Origin: Gliomastix tumulicola
Lineage: Eukaryota > Ascomycota > Sordariomycetes > Hypocreales > Bionectriaceae
NCBI GenBank assembly: GCA_001599755.1
Contig: BCHX01000007.1
Span: 3,472,001 to 3,536,000 of the forward strand
DNA: 64,000 nt
Direction: 5' to 3'
In this document: positions 56,213 through 64,000 of the stretch, in pieces
Layout: each line of letters opens with the position of its first letter
Position numbering within the stretch: the first letter of the stretch is position 1
Position numbers and translations under genes: made by a program
The notes under the pieces: model-generated
What the model was told of the DNA's origin: nothing
What the model saw: only the letters and a program-made list of their open reading frames with translations
Database searches by the model: none

Positions 56213-57053
56213 AGCGCCAGAGCCGCTTCCCTAGACCTTGCTAACTCATTATCACCAACAATCGGGATTTGCCTTGATTACCTCAACCTTACTGCAGTTT
56301 GGAAAACGAGCAGCTACAACCACTGTATCTTGAAGAGTGAATTATATAAAGCTGCACCTTGGATATGTTGGATCGCATTGGGAGCGTTGTATCAGCTTCT
56401 CGTCCACATATGAAAGCCACATCCGTGTGACTGAGTTATTCCTATGACAGTTAGCTACTCTTGGCATGCGCTACTCGGCGAACAACAAATGAAGAACACA
56501 CCCTTCTCGATCGTTAGTCGCCTGCTTTCCGCCTTCAATCGAGATGTTTCTTCCCTCCGACCATAAAGACCAGGGTCCGAAAGGCAGGGTATGGGGATGA
56601 TCAGAGGAGGGATGCGTACGAGACAGGAACAAAATCGAGATACCGCAGACTATTGGAAACGTGCACGGACGAATTTTCACCATCCGTAATTAGAATGGCT
56701 GTCAGCTCCGAGCGTAACCACATCATTTCCCAATGTGGACGAGATCCCTGTCACTCTCATCTCCGAAATGCTGCTTATGACGAGGATGGCGTTCGGTGAT
56801 CGGGGTGGTGCTGAGCTGTCTGAGACATTGCGCTCGTATCGAAATTGCCAGCGACTACTGTCTAAGCTAGTTGCACAGGACGTCATAACGAGTTAGCCCA
56901 TCCGTCGTAGTCACACATCTTACCGCCTGTTCATGTCTTGGCTCAGAATGCCCTTTAAAATGCGAGCCGACCGACGTCAGGAACTCGTGCCCCAACCCTC
57001 TCCTTTCCCGTGTCTTGCTGTCTTGAGCTCTAGTCTACATTGAGCTCGCCGTC
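56213..57053. other. Intergenic, no gene recognised
   Basis: About 840 bases, with 3' flank on the left and acetyltransferase promoter on the right (a weak TTTAAAA at about 56952-56958). No exact copy of the 15-bp cluster element is seen here, so the regulon appears to end with the transporter. Confidence 0.5.
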
Positions 57054-58343
57054 ATGTCGCTCCAGACACAAGTGGTATCGTTTGATTCGGCAAATACGTC
57101 GGCCTTGGACGCTCTCGAGTCCCTGCTCCCCCGCCTTCTGCCACACTCCCTGTCGCTGTTGCGGAGAATTCAATACGCCCGGCATCGCGGTGCAGCTACC
57201 GAGCACGCCCGCGTCATCTTTGTCTCCCCAGACGAGCTCGCAACATGCCTTGCCCGCAGGGACGAGGACCTCTTCTTCACTGCTGCCTATGTCGACGTCT
57301 CTGGCGGACCGGAACCGCAAATGTGGCTCCATAGCACACTCGAGATCGCCGAGCCGGAGCGTGAGCCTGGAGACGATGAAGCCGCCTACGGGGCCCAGCT
57401 CGACCTCGTCGTGTTAGCCATAGCCCGCCTTGCAAAGTCATACGGAAGGCCCCTGCGGTTCGGCGACGCCGTCTTGGTAGGCTCCCTGCCCGAGCGCATC
57501 CAAGCCCTTCTTGAAGGGACAGCCAATCGCCGTGGTGGTGCTGGAGGTAGGACGGGGCTCACGCACCGGGAGAAGACTCTGTATGAGAGGTGGCTTTTCA
57601 GGGCCGAGGATCTTCCAAGTGGAGATGGCGAGCCATTGGGAGAAGGGCTGGTATGGGATGTTGCGAGAGAGTCGGATCTCGACGATATCATAAGCAAGAA
57701 TCCTGTACACCGAACGCCGTGAGTCATCTCTGACACCCCCCTCCTTTTATATCCCTATCGCGGGTACAAGGTTTTCATTAACATAGCTAACCATTTGAAG
57801 CGAGTGGATGAAAAATCTACCAAGTGTCGTCATCAGGGCTCGTGATCGTACGCCTATTGCGTGGTGTTTCCTCGGTATGCTCATTGCTCCAAGATTTCGA
57901 TCTCTCGTCTAATTGACTCTACAGGACCTGACGGTACGCTAATCAGCATTCACTGCGAGGTATATCTATCTACCTAGCTTCGCGCTCAAAGATCTGTCTT
58001 CGCTAGTCCAATCTTTTGCTAAGAAACAATTTCAGGAACAATATCGTGGGCTTCGCCTGGCTAGGCGTTTGGCGATGCGAATCATGCGTCTTGGAATGAC
58101 AGCCTTTCCCGTTGGCGAAGGATGGGCTGCCGCGGATGTCGCGGTTGATAACGAACCGAGCAAGACCATGTCGGTCAGGCTGAATGGTGCTCCTCATTGG
58201 AAAGTCTCATGGTATGTTTTGTCTATCCTATTTATTTCCGTTTTAATATGACGAATAACACGTACAGGGTGCTTCTCCATCTACCCATGGGCTCCGAGAG
58301 TGAGTCCCTCAACAAGGCCTCTGGTAGCAAGGCAAAGCTATAA
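57054..58343 (+). CDS. GNAT-family N-acetyltransferase
   Basis: Five exons: 57054-57718, 57801-57874, 57925-57959 (35 nt), 58036-58211 and 58268-58343, giving 341 residues. The N-terminal ~200 residues are not recognised. The C-terminal third shows the acetyltransferase fold: TPIAWCFLGPDGTLISIHCEEQYRGLRLARRL, where QYRGLRLA stands in for the acetyl-CoA-binding Q/R-x-x-G-x-G/A motif, followed by DVAVDNEPSKTM. This layout resembles fungal FR47/GLYAT-like proteins. The acceptor substrate is unknown. The intervening exons are small but phase-consistent; the last exon boundary is the least certain. No signal peptide. Confidence 0.72.
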
Positions 58344-58698
58344 TAGCTTCCCACCCATTCCCAGACTCAAGGAGGGCTTCAGCAGATATGAACAAGGCCA
58401 CACCGGACGGGGCTAGATCTCTTTGGGTTGCAAGGTAGCGAGAGGCCTAATTGATACATATGCAATTCTAGGCTGAAATCTAATTCTCAGACATATCTGC
58501 TCGTTAGAATATCGTTCACAGATACATGTCAGAACTTTCAAATCTCCATTGCATATCATGAGCATCCTCCTTCTAAAAGTGTCTCGCGAAACACCTCTGA
58601 GCGGCATGACCACCTTCGCCTCGTTCAGACAAGTACGTGTAATCCGTCCAAATGCTGTATGTCTCCCATACCTTCGAGTTTTAGGCTTGACTCGAGCA

Positions 58699-59245
58699 TC
58701 AGTCGGTCACCCTCTCCCACGTCAGGTTCGCCGAGCCTTTGCAGCCATTCTGTGATTGTATTAGTGCCATCATGCCTTGTGATGTGCTGCCCCTGGAATT
58801 GTTGACTTACTGGTAGGTCAAACTGCTGCATTGGATACAAAACCATCAATTGCCGTCCTCCCTCGTGCTTCATCTGTACTCTTCTGATCTGATTTGTACC
58901 AATCCAGTTTGGGTCCAAAGATATGGCGACCTTGGTACTCAGAACATAGTCTTTTCCATCAGAGCCCTTCTTCAGGTCGAATGAGCCACAATACGACACG
59001 TTGGGCCGCGCCGCTCGAAGGATCTCCTCATCAGTTGCTAAGTACCACGAGCGGGCTTCTGTGGGGGCAATAGCATGAGGAGAAGTGACGTGAACGGACA
59101 TGAAGCGACTCAAGGTGAAGGTAATTCGGCCCAGCGGAGCATCCCCGGCAAGCTTGACAGTAGATTCTCCCTGGTCGGATAAAACGACCATGTTATATGC
59201 AAGAAGCTTCCATGTGCCGACGAGGTCCGGTTCGATGGACTCCAT
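58699..59245 (-). CDS. Lipocalin-like domain protein
   Basis: Two exons, 59245-58811 and 58749-58699, giving 161 residues. The open frame can be read on past the donor, but a GTAAGT donor, a CTAAT branch site and a CAG acceptor define a 61-nt intron. Splicing it out gives the ending NLTWERVTD, the expected final beta-strand of this family (LxWxRV). The start LVGTWKLLAY is the typical first strand, and SWYLATDEEILRAARPNVSYCGSF is the characteristic middle. Such proteins bind small hydrophobic ligands or act as cyclases or isomerases in fungal secondary metabolism. Role here unknown. The 58344-58698 gap to its right-hand neighbour shows nothing notable. Confidence 0.82.
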
Positions 59246-59450
59246 ACTGTCTGCCACTGGTGTGTACGGGCTGCAGTTAAAGATCACCGATTTGTTAGTT
59301 ATTGTCTGGGAATTGCCCGTTAGGACTTCGTCCAGCTTTATAAGACTTAGCCAGCATAACCTCGTAGACACTGACCGAAGAGTCCATCCTATTCCGTACC
59401 AATGAGCATAGTGAGTGACCACATAAGCAGCTCCGCTAGACGAAAGTCGG

Positions 59451-59476
59451 CTGTTCCGCTAGCGCGAGCGGAACAG
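59451..59476. promoter_or_regulatory. Inverted repeat CTGTTCCGCT-N6-AGCGGAACAG upstream of the lipocalin-like gene
   Basis: A perfect inverted repeat with 10-bp arms and a 6-base spacer, about 205-230 bases upstream of the ATG at 59245, in the 59246-59765 interval. The inverted CCGC/GCGG half sites are typical for a Zn2Cys6 dimer. The octamer AGCGGAAC from the right arm recurs at 61747-61754 in the divergent promoter of the next two genes. Confidence 0.5.
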
Positions 59477-59765
59477 GCAGAATCCTTCCGAAACGTGATG
59501 CAATAGTAAACGTGAGGAGTTGCCCTAATGCGGGATGGTCTTGATGAATGGAAGAGCCGAACCACCGTCTAGGAAAGTGCTCTAGCTAACCCGCCTACCT
59601 GCAGTGTTCTACCAATCGATCACATAGCTTTCTGGCTTTTCAATGGCAGTTCGATTCGAGTTACATACGATGCAGTTCCAGCTTTCCGCTTGACTTCAAA
59701 CTGATTCCCTTACGCTATTGACAACCTAACTACATAATATTCCACATCTACTACAGCTAGCGTTA

Positions 59766-61446
59766 TTAGAGAAGGTATCGGAAGCGACGATTCTTTGTGA
59801 AAGTGTCAGTATGATTAAGTCCAGTCATTTTGCCGTAAAGCGGCATCGGTGTCAAACGTACCTCAAGATCTGTCAGGTCGGCTGAAATCTCCTCGACGAC
59901 AGCATTCGAATCAACAGCCGCGGAACTGGCTGCATCTGCTTCGTCCCGCTGCTTGTTTCTCCAGATCAACAGCATCCGTAGACAGAAAGCGATGACAATT
60001 TGTCCAACTGAGCACGACAATACAACAATGCAACCCGTGGGATACAACGGAGACTCCTCCGCGAGGAAGGCATGGGGGCCGATGATATTACCAACGCAGT
60101 ACGCGGCAAACACAATGGCCGTCCCCGTCACTCTCTTTGTATAGCCACCCAGGTTCGATGCTGGCATCTGCAGAGCCACAACGAGCGATGCCACGAAACC
60201 ACCACAGATATAGTAGCCAATCAGAACTCCAACTTTGTGGGCTTCGCGGTCCAGCTTCCACATCAGCGTCACTCCGATGACTGTGGGAATCAAGTAGGCC
60301 ATCATGACATAGGTTCGGCAGTTGGGGAACTTGGATGCCAAGTAAGTGCCAGTAAGGATCCAAAAGACCTGGAAGGCGCCCTGGGGAATGCCAAGCGCTG
60401 TCGTCTGGAGGGGGTCCTTGACGAGACCCTTGATGATGAGCTTTCCAAAGTTCGAGATGCCTCCGTTGATGACCTCATTGAGAAGCATGAACAGCGTCAG
60501 AAGCCAGATCTGCGGGTCGAGCAGAGCCTCCCTGATCTGGTAAAGCTTGATATGACGATTCAGAATCCCAGTCCGACCCAGCTTGGCCCTGCCAATCAGA
60601 GTGGCCTTCTCTTCGACAGTGAAGCTTTTGGCCTTCAGTATACTGTCTGGCAGAAAGGTGAGCACTACTAGCCCCCATAGCACTGTGACCCCGCCACAGA
60701 GGATAAAGATGGCTTTCCAGACGGGGAATGAGCTGATTTGTCCAATAGCGTACGAGAGGAGCCCGCCGAGCATCGATCCGACACCGTTGCAGCTGTAGAA
60801 GAGGCCAGCTCTGAATGGGTGCTCACTCCGAGAGTACTAGATTGATACGTCAGAGATAACTGCTCGACACTTCGCATGTTCGTGGGATCTGCAAACTCAC
60901 CCACATGCCGACGATCATCATGAAGCAAGGCGTGATAGGAGCTTCAAAGAAGCCGAGGAAAAAGCGACACGCCGCCAGCCCCCCAAAGCTGTCGCACGCA
61001 GCCGTGAGCATCAAAACACAGCCCCATGAAATGATGCATCCCGACACAACCTTGCCCATGAGGGTTCGTTGAGCCAGCGAGGTCCACGGATACTCTGCTA
61101 CAAGGTACGCAAAGTAGAACATGCTCGCAAACCAGCTGTACTGTGTCTGCGTGATGTTCGTGTCGGTGAAGAGGTCGAAGACGGCGGCGTAGGAGAGGGC
61201 CTGCTTGTCGATGTACTGCATCATGAAAGTGCCTGCGAGGAGAGGAAGGATCCTCATGTCGACTTTTCGCACTAGCTTGCGTACTTGGCCATCGTCGGCG
61301 AGCAGTTCCTGGAGATATTCGGGAGTGATGTTGTTGTCCCTGAGGAACTGCTCGCCCTCGTCCAGGTCGCCCATAGTGCCATCCTCGACGTCGAGCTTGG
61401 AAGACTCGATCTCGGGCATCTTGGAATCCTTTGCTTGAGACTCCAT
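59766..61446 (-). CDS. MFS transporter, anion:cation symporter type (Dal5/Tna1-like)
   Basis: Three exons: 61446-60901, 60836-59862 and 59792-59766 (27 nt), giving 515 residues. The N-terminal ~65 residues are acidic and cytosolic, then RKVDMRILPLLAGTFMMQYIDKQALSYA, the hallmark first helix of allantoate/nicotinate-type permeases. WTSLAQR, RFFLGFFEAPITPCFMMIVGMWYSRSEH and a C-terminal half ending in basic residues also fit. Twelve helices are expected, in the plasma membrane. Substrates of the family are small carboxylates, vitamins and amides. The divergent carboxylesterase could release such an acid outside or inside the cell. The small last exon rests on splice signals alone. Confidence 0.9.
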
Positions 61447-61969
61447 TCTAGAGGATATAGCGGTCAAGTAAGAAATGTGAGGCTGCGATTATTGCACTCG
61501 CCGTGTTAGTCTACTGTTTCCCACCAGGACACACGTCGATACTTAAAGGCAGCTTGGGGATCCTGGCCCGTATCTCTGAAGGTCGGAGAAGATGCAGTCC
61601 TGGACCTAGATCGTCCTCCTTATCTCGACCCTCCACTTCACCATGATTGTCATCAAATGAGTCAAGATTGCCGACGAAACGACCTCCCTAGTCCCACATC
61701 GGCGGTTCAATATGACTTAGCTTTATCGTATCTTGGTTCCGTGATAAGCGGAACGGAAATGCCGCCCTCTTTTGCCGATAGTTCGGACAGGTGCCACTAC
61801 ATTCTCCAGTCTCGGCGCCCAGAAGTGTATCCGAAGCATGGCTACGAAATGCTAAAATTACTCACGCTCTCAATTCATCTGCCGACGGTAAGTTCGTCAA
61901 TTGGGTGCTAGAAAACGAGACAAGCTGCCGCACTGCTGAGTTAGACACCAAACGCTATCAACCACGACC
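61447..61969. promoter_or_regulatory. Divergent promoter of MFS transporter and carboxylesterase
   Basis: A 523-bp region between two divergent starts. It contains AGCGGAAC at 61747-61754 (in context TAAGCGGAACGGAA), shared with the inverted repeat at 59451-59476. No other repeat or clear TATA box is seen. Confidence 0.45.
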
Positions 61970-63700
61970 ATGGATGATCACACGCCAAAAGACTCGCGAC
62001 CTCTGGTTGTGCTTCCGCAGGGCACCGTGCTCGGCATCAGAGAGTCCGGGCAATACCCAGGTGTCGTTGAATGCTTCAAGGGCATTCCATACGCCCAACA
62101 GCCAACTGGAGACCGCAGATTTCGCCCTCCAGTCAAATTAGATCTACCATCGTCGCCCGAGACCGTCTTGATCGACGCTTCTCAGTTCGGACCCCGGGCA
62201 CCTGCCAAACAACTCGTCGTTCATGGGCCCAAGGTTGAGGAGAGTGAAGAGTGTCTTACCGTCAACGTCTTTCGACCAGCCGGAAGCACAGCCGAACATG
62301 GCCAAGCTACAGCCGGTAAACTGCTCCCTGTGGCAGTATATCTTCATGGCGGCGCTTTCAACCGCGGCAACGCGGCCATGCATGATACCGCGTCCATGGT
62401 TGGGTGGTCGGATTCGCCCTTTATCGGTGTTTCCTTTGGCTACCGCATAGGTGCCCTCGGCTTTCTGCCGTCAAGATTGAGTGCCCAGGAAGGGGTGCTG
62501 AACTTGGGGCTGAAGGATCAGATTTGCCTACTGGAATGGGTACAAAACAACATTGGCTGTTTTGGTGGAAACAAAGACGAAATCACACTCTTCGGACTGT
62601 CTGCTGGCGCCCACTCGGTAAGTTGACATTCGTGATCTATCAAGTATGGCCTTGGCTCACGATAAAATCAACATCAGATCGGCCATCACTTACTCAACTA
62701 TGAGGATGATGTTCTGCCTCTATTTCATCGGGTCATCATGGAGTCAGGCGCACCAACATCCCGTGCCGTGAGGAAATTTGATGCTCCCATTCATGAAGAG
62801 CAATTTCGGAGATTCCTCGAGGAAGTTGGATGCCCAAAAGATCTATCAGATTCAGACGTCTTTCCCCTCTTGCGTTCTCTACCCACAGCCACGGTCACAA
62901 AGGCCCAAACAACTGTCTTTGGCGAGTACAATCCCAGTCTACGGTGGGCTTTTCAGCCAGTAATAGATGGTGATATCATCCGGGGAAGACCGTTGGACGC
63001 CTGGAAAAATGGTAGATGGCACAAAATGCCCATCATGACTGGCTTTACGACCAACGAAGGCTCGCTCTATGTGGATAAGCAAATGTCGACATCGAGCCAA
63101 TTCACTGGATTTTGGAGGACGCTACTGCCTCAGCTGAGCGACGAAGACCTCGACGCAATCGCCAATCTTTATCCTGACCCGTCTCAGTCCCGCGAAGGTT
63201 CCAAGTATCTGGAGGAAAGGCCCGGCGTCGGTCCAATGTATAAGCGCATCGAGGCCGCATATGCCCATTACGCTTATGTTGCTCCCGTTCGCCAGACAGC
63301 GAACTTTGCCAGCGTGGACGTCCCTGTCTATCTGTATCACTGGGCGTTGGTCGGTAACGCCATTGATGGGGCGAGGCATGGTGATAATATGTGGTATGAG
63401 ACGAGAGATCCTCGCAAACGTGACCTCTCAGAAGCACAGGATGAACTGTCAGGCACGCTCCATACCTACATCACAAGTTTCATATGCACCGGAAGCCCCA
63501 ATTCAGTCAAGGGTCCATACTCGGACCGCCCTTCATGGTGTGCGTACGAAAATAGCACACCCAAAATCATGGTATTTGGGGAGAGCAACAAGGAACTGGT
63601 GGGAGGCGACATCGGTCCCCCGGCGGAGTTCAAGGATGACACCTGGGCAAATGAAGAGTGCAGGTTCTGGTGGAGCAAGGTTGAAATATCTCAAAGTTAG
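61970..63700 (+). CDS. Type-B carboxylesterase/lipase
   Basis: Two exons, 61970-62617 and 62678-63700, giving 556 residues. It is an alpha/beta-hydrolase of the carboxylesterase type B family: FKGIPYAQQP...DRRFRPP near the N-terminus, EECLTVNVFRP, the oxyanion-hole VYLHGGAF, the nucleophile elbow GLSAGAHS (Ser211; most relatives have GESAG), Glu in FTTNEGSLY and His in ARHGDNMWYE. The C-terminus is complete (FWWSKV). There is no N-terminal signal peptide, unusual for this family, so it may be cytosolic. It is divergent from the MFS transporter and probably functionally paired with it (hydrolysis of an ester taken up by the cell). Confidence 0.9.
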
Positions 63701-63744
63701 GATCTCTTCAAGATCGATGCAACCTAATATGGGCAGCCTACATA

Positions 63745-64000
63745 TCACTCCAAAACTCCATCGATCCATGTGTCCGCCCGTACAGTCGAGCTGCCTTCAC
63801 TCATGAATGCCATCCCCGCGAACCCATCGAAGCACAGGAACCCAGATGGGCTGTTCACAAACCCAAGTGCCTCAAGGTCATGATCTGCAGGGCCGAGCAG
63901 AAATCCGGTGGAGTCGAGCGTATTGTGCGGGAGTGGTTCCATCGGTTCTTGTGTGCTGTTTGCGGAAGCAGAGCCTTCCAAAGCATCTATCCAGCCATCA
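63745..64000 (-). CDS. 3' end of an unidentified gene (partial, runs off the window)
   Basis: An open frame enters from the right edge and ends at 63745 (about 85 residues visible). It is Asp/Glu/Ser-rich with spaced hydrophobics (GFLLGPADHDLEALGF, TWIDGVLE), the sort of acidic tail seen at the C-termini of fungal transcription factors. No domain is visible and no start is in the window. It is convergent with the esterase gene (45 bases between stops). Confidence 0.4.
   Translation of the reverse strand, partial: DGWIDALEGSASANSTQEPMEPLPHNTLDSTGFLLGPADHDLEALGFVNSPSGFLCFDGFAGMAFMSEGSSTVRADTWIDGVLE

Overview
The window is nuclear DNA from a filamentous ascomycete (Pezizomycotina). The evidence is short 5' GT...AG introns of about 50-70 nt, several Zn2Cys6 regulators, many secreted plant-polymer enzymes, a PDR-type ABC pump, and one long, extremely AT-rich block whose LTRs differ only by C:G/T:A transitions (repeat-induced point mutation, RIP). 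I cannot name the species. Exon boundaries below come from splice signals plus reading-frame and family-motif continuity, and every multi-exon model was checked for phase.

Layout. (1) 1.3-6.6 kb: a secreted polysaccharide-lyase-like enzyme and a convergent GH106 alpha-L-rhamnosidase-like enzyme. (2) 7.3-16.6 kb: a compact aromatic-degradation cluster with a two-domain extradiol (meta-cleavage) dioxygenase, a divergent FAD phenol-hydroxylase-like monooxygenase, a Zn2Cys6 regulator and a fumarylacetoacetate-hydrolase-family enzyme. (3) 17.3-24.9 kb: a RIP-destroyed Ty3/gypsy chromodomain retrotransposon with two intact 227-bp LTRs and a 4-bp target duplication. (4) 27.2-31.9 kb: a secreted, probably GPI-anchored intradiol dioxygenase, an orphan gene and a PL3 pectate lyase. 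(5) 33.7-41.5 kb: a Zn2Cys6 regulator divergent from a full-size PDR ABC transporter. (6) 42.2-44.8 kb: a small M35 metallopeptidase and a GH93 exo-arabinanase-like enzyme. (7) 45.5-56.2 kb: a Zn2Cys6 regulator followed by a sugar-acid catabolic cluster: enolase-superfamily dehydratase, DapA-family aldolase, zinc alcohol dehydrogenase, NAD(P)-dependent reductase and MFS sugar transporter. (8) 57.1-64.0 kb: a GNAT acetyltransferase, a lipocalin-like protein, an anion-type MFS transporter, a type-B carboxylesterase and the 3' end of a further gene.

The strongest new signal is a 15-bp element, TGCCGCCTATCCCCG, present in five exact copies and one near copy, all in one orientation and only in the three promoter regions that serve the five structural genes of block 7. 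It defines a self-contained regulon and predicts a single cluster-specific regulator. The second is block 2, a self-regulated set of genes fit for meta-cleavage of a phenol in a fungus, where intradiol (beta-ketoadipate) cleavage is the usual route. The third is the mirror-image pattern of surviving C/G bases in the two LTRs, which records how RIP faded at the element's outer edges.
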